From NCBI GenBank assembly GCA_949295265.1, contig CASFKR010000010.1:1-34011 (forward strand): DNA of 34,011 nt, in the 5' to 3' direction. Shown piece by piece: positions 1 through 6,902 of this stretch. How positions within the stretch are numbered: the stretch's first letter is position 1; each line of letters begins with the position of its first letter. Source of the stretch: an uncultured Verrucomicrobiota bacterium. Lineage in GTDB: Bacteria; Verrucomicrobiota; Kiritimatiellia; RFP12; UBA3636. The translations under genes were made by a program, and so were the position numbers. Below the pieces are notes generated by a model. That model did no database searches and was not told the DNA's origin. It was given only the letters and a program-made list of their open reading frames with translations.

Positions 1-1
1 G

Positions 2-898
2 TCAGAAGAAGCGCCCGGCCGGTGGCGGGGGCGGGGCAGGGGTTTCCTCCGGCAGCGCGGAGGGCATGGGGGCGGGTGCGGGTTGCGGGGCCGGATAGGC
101 GGGCACCGGGTAGGCGGGCGTCTGGATGACGATGGGGGAGGCCGCGGCGGCGCTCGCCTGCGGGTGCGTGGCTTTGTCCTCGTGGTAGCGGAAGACGTCG
201 GCCAGCAGATTGTCCGCGAAATTCTCCAGCTGCACCGTCTGCTTGCGGATGGCGTCGTTGAGCACGTTGTAGTACCACGATGCGGGAATGGCGACGATGA
301 GGCCGAGCACGGTGGTCAGGAGCGCACTGGAAATGCCGGGTGCGACAGACTGAATGAGAATCGTGCCGCCGCCGGCATACATGCCCCAGAAGGCGCACAT
401 GATGCCCCAGACGGTGCCGAAAAGACCCAGGGAAGGCGCCGCGGAGGCGCAGGTCGCCACCACGTGCATATCCTTTTCGAGCGCCAGAATCGCATTCTGG
501 AGTTCCGCCTCGGTGCGGGCGCGGACGGTGGCCAGCGCGGCGGGCGGCAGGATGGGACCGTAGTCGACGTCCTTCTGCCAGGCGGCGAGCCGGTCCTGCG
601 AGGCGCCGGCTTCCTCGAGAAAGCGGCTGAGACTCTCCGAGGCTGCCACGTAGATGGCAATCATCGGATTGCCGTCGCGCCGGAAGCGCCGCCCCGAATC
701 GGACTGGATGTAAAACCCGAGCGGATGCCCGTACGTGCAGTAGCGCGTCAGGAAGCTTTGGTTGCGGTGAAAATTCTTTCGGAGATAGCGGTGCCGGACG
801 ATGGCGACACTCCAGAACCAGGCGGACATGACGCACAGAATCAGGCAAATGGCTTGCCCGATAAAGTCGGAAACGAGAAAGGCGTCAATGATAATCAT
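2..898 (-). CDS. MotA/TolQ/ExbB proton channel family protein
   Basis: Inner-membrane ion-channel subunit of the ExbB/TolQ/MotA family. Such proteins use the proton gradient to energise an outer-membrane or envelope partner through an ExbD/TolR-type protein. The 298-aa product starts at the ATG at 898, giving an N-terminus MIIIDAFLV that runs into the first membrane segment. The family signature lies at about residues 145-215: a small-residue-rich helix with GLFGTVWGI, then GISSALLTTVLGLIVAIPA. The C-terminus is a Pro/Ala-rich tail with repeated PAYP units ending in a poly-Pro stretch, which is longer than usual. It is 37 bp downstream of pyrB and probably cotranscribed. The expected ExbD/TolR partner would lie to the left of the window. 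Which system it powers (TonB, Tol-Pal or other) cannot be told from here. Confidence 0.85.
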   Translation of the reverse strand: MIIIDAFLVSDFIGQAICLILCVMSAWFWSVAIVRHRYLRKNFHRNQSFLTRYCTYGHPLGFYIQSDSGRRFRRDGNPMIAIYVAASESLSRFLEEAGASQDRLAAWQKDVDYGPILPPAALATVRARTEAELQNAILALEKDMHVVATCASAAPSLGLFGTVWGIMCAFWGMYAGGGTILIQSVAPGISSALLTTVLGLIVAIPASWYYNVLNDAIRKQTVQLENFADNLLADVFRYHEDKATHPQASAAAASPIVIQTPAYPVPAYPAPQPAPAPMPSALPEETPAPPPPPAGRFF

Positions 899-935
899 GG
901 TGGGGACGGCGGAGGCGGGAAGGGGGAGAAGACGG

Positions 936-2030
936 TCAGAAATTGTCGCGGAAGTAGTTGCTGATGCGGCTGTCGCAGTCGAACGTGGCGGCAATGAGAG
1001 CGGTGCGGATCCACATGCCGTTGCGCATCTGGCGCCAGTATTTGGCGCGCGGATCGCTGTCGCATTCCACGGCGATTTCGTCGCGGCGCGGGAGCGGGTG
1101 CATGAGGATGGCGTCGGGCTTCATCAGGCGCATGTCCTCGCCTTTGATTTTGAAGCGGGAGGTGTCGATGCGGGCGGATTCGCCGCGGGATTTGTCCCAC
1201 TCATCCTGAATGCGCGTCATGTAGACGGCATCGGCTTCGGGCAGGTACTTGTGCATGTCGCTGGTGACGATGTAGCGTGCGCCGTGGGCATCGAGCATGT
1301 CGAGGATATCCTGCCCGATCTGGAGCGGTTCGGCGGCCACGAAGATGTGCGTGATATCCTCGTAGTTGAGGAGCAGATTGGCAAGGGAGCGGACGGTGCG
1401 TCCGCGCGCCAGATCGCCCACGTACATGACGGTGCGGTGGCAGAAGCCGCCGCGGCGTTCGAAACTGCGGTTGAGCGTGTAGATGTCGAGCAGCGCCTGC
1501 GTGGGGTGCTGATCTTTGCCGGAGCCGGCATTGATGATGGGGATGGGGCGGTCGGAGCTGGCAAGCGCCCAGGACATGCGTTCGGCGAGCCCCTTCTCCT
1601 GCGTCCGCATGATAATCAGGTCGAAGTACGAGCTGAACGTGCGGATGGAATCCTCGCGCGATTCGCCTTTGAATTCGCTGGAGACGGCGGCATCGCGCAC
1701 TTCACCGGTTTTGATGCCGAGAATCTGGCACGCCGAGAGGAACGAGAGGAAGGTGCGCGAAGAGGGCTGCGTGAAGTAAATCATCGCCCGCTTGTGGAAG
1801 AGGAGCCCCTGCAGGAACTCCATTCCGGCGCGGGATTTGGCGATTTGGCGGATTTGCGTTGCGAGGGCGCAGAGGCGGTCGAGCCGGGCGCGGTCGAACT
1901 GCTGCGCAAAGAGGGTGCAGAAGGGCATGCCGTCGGGTTTGGCGAGGCAGGCGCATTTTTGCTCCATGGGAAGGGCTTCGAACTGTTCCCAGGTATAATC
2001 AATCGTGCGTTTCATCAGGGTGTCGTCCAT
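936..2030 (-). CDS. pyrB: Aspartate carbamoyltransferase catalytic chain
   Basis: Catalyses carbamoyl phosphate + L-aspartate to N-carbamoyl-L-aspartate, the first committed pyrimidine step, in the cytoplasm. The 364-aa product is longer than the roughly 310-aa E. coli chain, mostly through an N-terminal extension. Active-site landmarks are present: the 80s-loop-like FKGES with Lys121, an MR at 141-142, HPTQALLD at 175-182, GRTVRSL, MTRIQ and HPLPR. The carbamoyl-phosphate loop is unusual: residues 86-96 read FTQPSSRTFLS, where the family normally has an E/K-x-S-T-R-T-R pattern. It follows argF by 93 bp and precedes the ExbB-like gene by 37 bp. A second in-frame Met lies at residue 6, and neither start has a convincing Shine-Dalgarno. 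No regulatory PyrI gene is visible. The family assignment is firm, and aspartate specificity is inferred from the motifs. Confidence 0.9.
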   Translation of the reverse strand: MDDTLMKRTIDYTWEQFEALPMEQKCACLAKPDGMPFCTLFAQQFDRARLDRLCALATQIRQIAKSRAGMEFLQGLLFHKRAMIYFTQPSSRTFLSFLSACQILGIKTGEVRDAAVSSEFKGESREDSIRTFSSYFDLIIMRTQEKGLAERMSWALASSDRPIPIINAGSGKDQHPTQALLDIYTLNRSFERRGGFCHRTVMYVGDLARGRTVRSLANLLLNYEDITHIFVAAEPLQIGQDILDMLDAHGARYIVTSDMHKYLPEADAVYMTRIQDEWDKSRGESARIDTSRFKIKGEDMRLMKPDAILMHPLPRRDEIAVECDSDPRAKYWRQMRNGMWIRTALIAATFDCDSRISNYFRDNF

Positions 2031-2123
2031 TCAGGGCCCGAAAGGGAGCGGGGAGGTCCTGCGCGCGGGCGGCGGCAGCGGGGGCGGGCCGCCTCTGCGC
2101 AGGAGGGAGGGGCAGGGTGCGGA

Positions 2124-3131
2124 TCAGGCGCGCGAGGAATCGCCGATGGCGGAAACGAAGAGCGCCTTGATGGTGTGCATCCGGTTTTCCGCTTCGTCAA
2201 ACACGCGCGAAAAATCGCTCTCGAAGACGTCGTCGGTGACCTCCAGCGGACCCGTTTCCCGGGAGACTTCCGTTTCGAAATCGTGGAAGGCGGGCAGGCA
2301 GTGGAGGAAGATGAGCTCCCCGCCGAGGTTGCCCGTGGCTTCGCACAGCGGCATGTTCACCTGGTAGGGACGCAGGAGGCGGAGGCGCTCCGCCTGCTTG
2401 TCCTCTTCGCCCATCGAGACCCACACGTCGGTGTAGAGCGCATTGGCGCCGCGCACCGCGGTTTTCGGATCGTGCTCGACGGTCACCGTCGCCCCGTGGC
2501 GGGCGGCGGTTTCGCGGGCGCGGGCGACGAGTTCCGCATCGGGCGAAAGTTCGGCGGGCGTGCAGTTGACGTAGTGGACGCCGGCTTTGGCGCACCCCAT
2601 CATCAGCGAGTTGGCGACGTTGTTGCGCCCGTCGCCGATGTAGACGAGTTTGCGCCCGTGCAGGTCTGCGCCGAACGACTGCCGCATCGTCATCAGGTCC
2701 GCCAGAATCTGCGTGGGGTGCGATTCATCGGTGAGCCCGTTCCAGACGGGGACGCCGGCGTACTCGGCGAGCTGCTCGACGGTGCTCTGGCGGAAACCGC
2801 GGAAGAGAATGCCGTCGAAGAGGCGCCCGAGGACGCGCGCGGTGTCCTTGACGCTTTCCTTGTGCCCGATGTGGATGTCGTGCGGGTTGAGATACTCGGC
2901 ATTGCCGCCTTCGTCCTGCGCGGCGACAACGCAGGAGTTGCGCGTGCGCGTGGAGCCTTTTTCGAAAATCAGGGCGATGTTGCGGCGGTGCAGAAGATCG
3001 CCCCGGATGCCGCTGTCTTTGCGGCGCTTGAGGGCTTCGGCGAGCTCGAGCAGTTCGAGCATTTCGTCGTCGGTGAAATCACTGAGGGTTCGCAGATGGC
3101 GCTTCGCAAGCGCCGGATTCCAAGAGAGCAT
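2124..3131 (-). CDS. argF: Ornithine carbamoyltransferase
   Basis: Converts ornithine + carbamoyl phosphate to citrulline in arginine biosynthesis, or runs in reverse in the arginine deiminase pathway. The 335-aa length fits the family. The carbamoyl-phosphate loop FEKGSTRTR is at residues 56-64, followed by IGHKESVKDTARVLGR, HPTQ, DVWVSMGE (a typical OTCase signature) and HCLPAFHD from His277. The start at 3131 is favoured by an AAGGAG ribosome-binding site at 3143-3138, six bases away, and by alignment with OTCase N-termini. The open frame extends further upstream but that part has no family similarity. It is first in an apparent argF-pyrB-ExbB-like operon, so both carbamoyl-phosphate consumers share a transcript. 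No arcA or arcC is nearby, so the biosynthetic role is preferred. Confidence 0.93.
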   Translation of the reverse strand: MLSWNPALAKRHLRTLSDFTDDEMLELLELAEALKRRKDSGIRGDLLHRRNIALIFEKGSTRTRNSCVVAAQDEGGNAEYLNPHDIHIGHKESVKDTARVLGRLFDGILFRGFRQSTVEQLAEYAGVPVWNGLTDESHPTQILADLMTMRQSFGADLHGRKLVYIGDGRNNVANSLMMGCAKAGVHYVNCTPAELSPDAELVARARETAARHGATVTVEHDPKTAVRGANALYTDVWVSMGEEDKQAERLRLLRPYQVNMPLCEATGNLGGELIFLHCLPAFHDFETEVSRETGPLEVTDDVFESDFSRVFDEAENRMHTIKALFVSAIGDSSRA

Positions 3132-3255
3132 CGTCGGCTCCTTCCAGGGGTCGGTATCAGTCAGGTGCCCGCGCCTCATTGCGCCGGGCCGCTTGAGTCC
3201 ACAACGATACCAGAAAATCGCCTTTTCCGCCACCGGACCCGCGGCGCGGGGGAAT

Positions 3256-3284
3256 TTGCCGCGCAAGGGGTTTTCTGCTATGGT
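3256..3284 (+). promoter_or_regulatory. Candidate sigma70-type promoter for the lipoprotein pair
   Basis: TTGCCG (3256-3261) and TATGGT (3279-3284) are separated by 17 bp, about 100 bp before the first lipoprotein start. Each hexamer matches the consensus at four of six positions. It lies in the intergenic space shared with the divergent argF operon. The call rests on sequence alone. Confidence 0.35.
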
Positions 3285-3382
3285 TATTCGGAACCGATTC
3301 GGCGGTCCGGGTGCGGAATCTGCTGTTTTTGTTTTCTCCGGTCCCGGGCCCGTTCCCAGGGTCTTTCCAATGCTTCTTTCCG

Positions 3383-3784
3383 ATGCGTTTCCGATTCTTT
3401 TCCCTTGCGGCGGGGTTTGCCGCGCTCTCGTTGCTGACGGCTTCGCTGCTGGTCGGATGCGAATCCGCCGACGGGCATGTGATTGACGTAACCCCTTCCA
3501 CGGCGACGCTTTCCGCCTCTTCGCCCACGGTGCGGCTGACGGCATCCGGTTGGGATGATTTTTCGTGGACGCTGTCCGACACGGGCATCGGGACGCTCTC
3601 GTCGCACAACGGCCGGAGCGTTGTTTATCGCGCGACGTCGTTCAGTTCCGGCGAAAGTTCTTCGCTGACGCAGACCATCAACGTCGTAGCCGTGGGTACC
3701 TCCACGAGCTCCTCGTCGACGAATACGACCTCCACGAGTTCCACGAGTTCCAGCTACTCCGCCACGGTGACCATTCACCAGTAA
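3383..3784 (+). CDS. Small Ser/Thr-rich lipoprotein (first of tandem pair)
   Basis: A 133-aa predicted lipoprotein of unknown function. The start ATG at 3383 gives a charged n-region MRFR, a hydrophobic core and the lipobox LLVGC, which places the mature Cys near residue 26. The mature part begins ESADGHVIDVTPSTATLS, resembles a single Ig-like/BIG beta-sandwich (WTLSDTGIGTLSSHNGRSVVYRA), and carries an insert made almost only of Ser and Thr before ending SATVTIHQ. The next gene, 48 bp downstream, has the same plan: lipobox, low-complexity Ser region and a similar W-S-L-S ... G-S/T-L ... VY segment, so the two are paralogues. The leader before the ATG is pyrimidine-rich with no Shine-Dalgarno. 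An earlier in-frame codon exists but would bury the signal peptide. Envelope location is a confident inference; the role is unknown. Confidence 0.75.
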   Translation: MRFRFFSLAAGFAALSLLTASLLVGCESADGHVIDVTPSTATLSASSPTVRLTASGWDDFSWTLSDTGIGTLSSHNGRSVVYRATSFSSGESSSLTQTINVVAVGTSTSSSSTNTTSTSSTSSSYSATVTIHQ

Positions 3785-3832
3785 TTCGCAACCGCCGCTT
3801 CCCGGCCGCTTTTCCGCTTTCTCCCTCTCCGC

Positions 3833-4369
3833 ATGTACCTGTTCCTCCCCGTTTCCGGAAACCGCCTCCGCCTGACCGCCCGCCTGGTTGCGGGTCTCGT
3901 GGCTTTCGCCGCTTTGCTGCCGGGTGTGACCGGTTGCGAAAGTTCGGAAGGGTACAGTGATGGAACGGGCAATACGATTGCGGGTTCCTCGTCCTCTTCG
4001 TCCTCCTCGTCGGGAACCGGCGGTTCCTCCTCGGGAAGCGGCGGCGGTTCTTCGTCCTCCTCGACGAGTTTTGCCCTGTCGCCGTCTTCCGCGACGATGC
4101 AGGTGCGCGTCAGTTCCTCTTCCGTTTCGCTGGCAACGCAGCGCATTTCGGTGCGCGATGTCGTCAGTGCCGCAACGTATTCGTGGTCGCTCTCCAACCC
4201 GTCGATGGGCTCGCTCACCGCCACGGCGGGTACGAGCACCGTCTATACGGCGCCGAGTTCATCGCAGTATGACGGGCAGACGCAGACCGTCACCTGCACC
4301 GAGACGCAGCCGGACGGCTCTACGCGGACGGCCACCTGCGTCATCACGCTTTCTTACGTCGGAGGGTAG
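3833..4369 (+). CDS. Small Ser/Gly-rich lipoprotein with Ig-like domain (second of tandem pair)
   Basis: A 178-aa predicted lipoprotein. The signal peptide ends in the lipobox GVTGC (Cys about residue 35). It is followed by a linker of roughly 35 residues made of Ser and Gly runs, then a beta-rich domain (FALSPSSATMQVRVSSSSVSL ... YSWSLSNPSMGSL ... TVYTAPSS ... QTQTVTCTETQPDGSTRTATCVITLSYVGG) resembling a bacterial Ig-like fold. Two Cys residues in the last 35 residues (VTCTE and ATCVI) could pair once exported. The domain matches that of the preceding gene, which indicates a tandem duplication. The flexible linker would hold the domain away from the membrane anchor. The leader is CT-rich without a Shine-Dalgarno. 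No enzymatic motif is seen, and the function is unknown. Confidence 0.75.
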   Translation: MYLFLPVSGNRLRLTARLVAGLVAFAALLPGVTGCESSEGYSDGTGNTIAGSSSSSSSSSGTGGSSSGSGGGSSSSSTSFALSPSSATMQVRVSSSSVSLATQRISVRDVVSAATYSWSLSNPSMGSLTATAGTSTVYTAPSSSQYDGQTQTVTCTETQPDGSTRTATCVITLSYVGG

Positions 4370-4440
4370 GCGCGCCTCCTCCGCGTCTCCGTCCCGGCGG
4401 CTCCCTTTCTTATCTCTGTTTCATCTGTTTGCACAGAACC

Positions 4441-6234
4441 ATGTCGAACAAGCTCTTCCTCTCCGGCAACGAGGCCATCGCCCGCGCGGCGTATGCGGCA
4501 GGTTGCCACGTGGCGGCCGCCTATCCCGGCACTCCCAGCACGGAAATTCTGGAAAATATCGCCAAATTCAAGGGCGAAATCAATTGTGAATGGTCGGTCA
4601 ACGAAAAGGTGGCGATGGAAATCGGCATCGGCGCATCGCTGGCCGGTGCACGGGCGCTCGTGTGCATGAAGCACGTGGGGCTGAACGTCGCGATGGACCC
4701 CTTGATGACCTATACCTTCGTGGGGACCAACGGCGGGCTGGTCATTGTGTCGGCGGACGATCCGGGCATGCATTCCTCGCAAAATGAGCAGGACAACCGG
4801 ACGCTCGAAAAATTTGCGCACTGCGTCATCCTCGAGCCTGCCGATTCGCAGGAGGCGTACGACATGGCGCGTGCCGCGTGGGATCTTTCGGAACGCACGG
4901 GCGCCATCTGCGTCCTGCGCATGACGACGCGCACGTCGCACTCCGCTTCGCTCGTGGACCTCGGAGCGCAGGGGCTTGCGCGCGGGCATGTGGAGCCCAA
5001 GCCGTACGTGAAGACGCCGCAGCGCACGGTCGCCGTGCCGGCCAACGCGCGCGGCATGCGCTTCGCCGTGGAAAAGCGCGATGCGGCGCTGCTGGCGGAG
5101 TCGGAGCAAAGCCCCTTCAACCGCGTGGAAGCCGGGCGCAAGGAACTGGGCTTCATCACGTCGGCGGTTGCCTACCAGCACGTCAAGGAAGTCTTTCCCG
5201 AATACAGCATCCTCAAGCTCGGATTCACGAATCCGCTGCCGGTGCAGCTGGTGCGCACGTTTGCCGCATCGGTCGACCGCGTCGTCGTCGTGGAGGAACT
5301 CGATCCGGTGTTGCGCGACGCCGTGCGGCTGGCCGGCGTGGAAACGGTGCCGTTCCAGACGCAGCTGCACATGATGGAGCTCAACGTCGGGCGGCTCCGG
5401 GCGTTGCGCGCGGAACTCCTCGGGGAAGCGGCGCCCGCCGCACCCGCCACGCCGCCCGAGGCGGCTGATTTGCCGCCGCGCCCGCCGACGCTCTGCGCAG
5501 GCTGCTCGCACCGCGGCGTTTTCTACACGCTTTCGAAACTCAAGACGACCGTCTGCGGCGATATCGGCTGCTACACGCTCGGTGTGGCGCCGCCGCTTTC
5601 CTCGATGGATACCACCATCTGCATGGGCGCCTCCATCGGCAACGCCTTCGGCATGCGCAAGGCGGGCTTCAAGGGACGCCTTGCGGCCGTCATCGGCGAC
5701 TCGACCTTCTTCCATTCCGGCATGACGGGGCTGCTCGACGTCGTCTACAACAAGGGCGCCGTCACCGTCGTCGTGCTCGACAACCGCATCACGGGCATGA
5801 CGGGGCACCAGGAAAATCCGGGCTCCGGCAAGACGCTCCTCGGCGAGCCCACCGTGCAGACGGATATCGCCGAAGTGGCGCGCGGGCTGGGCGTCAAGCG
5901 CGTCACGAAGGTCGACGCCTACGACCTGAAGACGCTCGAGCGCGTGCTCTCGGAGGAACTGGACTGCGGAGAACCCTCCGTGGTCGTGGCGTACGGCCCG
6001 TGCGTCATTGCCGCCAAGAAGCTCGTGGGCGCCATCCCGCATGCGGTCGATCCCGCCAGGTGCAAGGCGTGCGGCGCCTGCTTCCGCCTGGGATGCCCGT
6101 CGATTGTCCGGGGGGAGCCGACCGCCAACGGCCGCTTCCTGAGCCGGATTGAGCCGGCCGCCTGCATCGGCTGCGGGCTTTGCGCCCAGGTCTGCCCGTT
6201 CGGCGCCATCGGTACCACCGCATCCCGCACCTGA
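4441..6234 (+). CDS. iorA: Indolepyruvate:ferredoxin oxidoreductase, alpha subunit
   Basis: Thiamine-pyrophosphate enzyme that oxidatively decarboxylates aryl pyruvates from Trp, Phe and Tyr transamination to aryl-acetyl-CoA, reducing ferredoxin. It is oxygen-sensitive and typical of anaerobes. The 597 aa match the family length. In order: a PFOR-like N-terminal domain (SGNEAIARAAYAAGCHVAAAYPGTPSTE), the central ARTS and VVVEELDP region, the Cys-rich PPTLCAGCSHRG, the TPP-binding GDS at 419-421 with LDNRITGMTGHQ, and a C-terminal 2x[4Fe-4S] ferredoxin domain with CxxCxxCxxxxCP from residue 541 and CxxCxxCxxxCP from 575. The ATG at 4441 is chosen because the family begins just there; a TTG four codons upstream is less likely. 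iorB follows after 32 bp. Confidence 0.96.
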   Translation: MSNKLFLSGNEAIARAAYAAGCHVAAAYPGTPSTEILENIAKFKGEINCEWSVNEKVAMEIGIGASLAGARALVCMKHVGLNVAMDPLMTYTFVGTNGGLVIVSADDPGMHSSQNEQDNRTLEKFAHCVILEPADSQEAYDMARAAWDLSERTGAICVLRMTTRTSHSASLVDLGAQGLARGHVEPKPYVKTPQRTVAVPANARGMRFAVEKRDAALLAESEQSPFNRVEAGRKELGFITSAVAYQHVKEVFPEYSILKLGFTNPLPVQLVRTFAASVDRVVVVEELDPVLRDAVRLAGVETVPFQTQLHMMELNVGRLRALRAELLGEAAPAAPATPPEAADLPPRPPTLCAGCSHRGVFYTLSKLKTTVCGDIGCYTLGVAPPLSSMDTTICMGASIGNAFGMRKAGFKGRLAAVIGDSTFFHSGMTGLLDVVYNKGAVTVVVLDNRITGMTGHQENPGSGKTLLGEPTVQTDIAEVARGLGVKRVTKVDAYDLKTLERVLSEELDCGEPSVVVAYGPCVIAAKKLVGAIPHAVDPARCKACGACFRLGCPSIVRGEPTANGRFLSRIEPAACIGCGLCAQVCPFGAIGTTASRT

Positions 6235-6266
6235 TTTCCGGTTTTTTGCGCAGCAAGAGAGAATTT

Positions 6267-6881
6267 ATGAACGCATCCATTTCCAACGAAGGCGTCACGA
6301 ACATCACCCTGGTCGGGGTCGGCGGGCAAGGCATTCTGCTGACGGCCGACATCCTCGCGCGGACCGCCGCGCTGGCGGGGCTGGACGTCAAGAAATCCGA
6401 GATTCACGGCATGAGCCAGCGCGGCGGCTCGGTTTCGAGCCAGGTGCGCTTCGGCGCGCGGGTCAACAGTCCCATCATTGCGGACGGGGAGACGGATCTG
6501 CTCGTCGCCTTCGACCAGCTGGAAGCGCTGCGCGCGGCGCCGCTGCTGCGGCCTGCCGGGCGCGTGCTTTGCGACCGGTGCTATCTGGAGCCCGTCACGG
6601 TCTCCTCGGGGCAGCGCCCCTCGCCCCCGCCGCCCGGCGAAACGGTCCGCGCCCTGTACGGCGCGCGGCTCGTGGAGCTCGATTCGCGTGCGCTGGCGCT
6701 CGAGGCGGGCAACCCCCGCACCGCCAACATGGCGATTGCGGGTGCCCTGTCCACGCTGCTGCCCTGGGCGGAAACCCTCTGGCAGGAAGCGCTTCGGCAG
6801 CGCCTGCCGGAAAAACTCCTCGCCGTCAATCTGAAGGCGTTCACCCTCGGGCGCGCGGCGGCAACCGGTCCCTCCGCCTGA
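6267..6881 (+). CDS. iorB: Indolepyruvate:ferredoxin oxidoreductase, beta subunit
   Basis: Small subunit of the IorAB complex, belonging to the POR gamma-type family. The 204-aa product begins after an AAGAGAG ribosome-binding site. It has the family N-terminus NITLVGVGGQGILLTADILA, followed by KSEIHGMSQRGGSVSSQVRFG, which is diagnostic for this subunit. The end is rich in Ala and Arg. The gene directly follows iorA and is almost certainly cotranscribed, matching the conserved iorA-iorB arrangement. A short GC hairpin (arms CCGCC and GGCGG) overlaps the stop codon, but it has no strong T-tract, so it may not terminate transcription before the downstream ATPase gene. Confidence 0.94.
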   Translation: MNASISNEGVTNITLVGVGGQGILLTADILARTAALAGLDVKKSEIHGMSQRGGSVSSQVRFGARVNSPIIADGETDLLVAFDQLEALRAAPLLRPAGRVLCDRCYLEPVTVSSGQRPSPPPPGETVRALYGARLVELDSRALALEAGNPRTANMAIAGALSTLLPWAETLWQEALRQRLPEKLLAVNLKAFTLGRAAATGPSA

Positions 6882-6902
6882 CGGCGGTTTGCTGACTCCA
6901 CG

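Noticed and set aside
801..3437. Very long open frame (878 codons) on the plus strand opposite pyrB and argF
   Set aside because: It is an antisense shadow of two well-conserved enzymes in GC-rich DNA; its translation has no recognisable motif.
3961..4070. Ser/Gly codon runs as a DNA repeat array or CRISPR-like element
   Set aside because: It is a low-complexity linker within a reading frame; there are no regular repeats with unique spacers.
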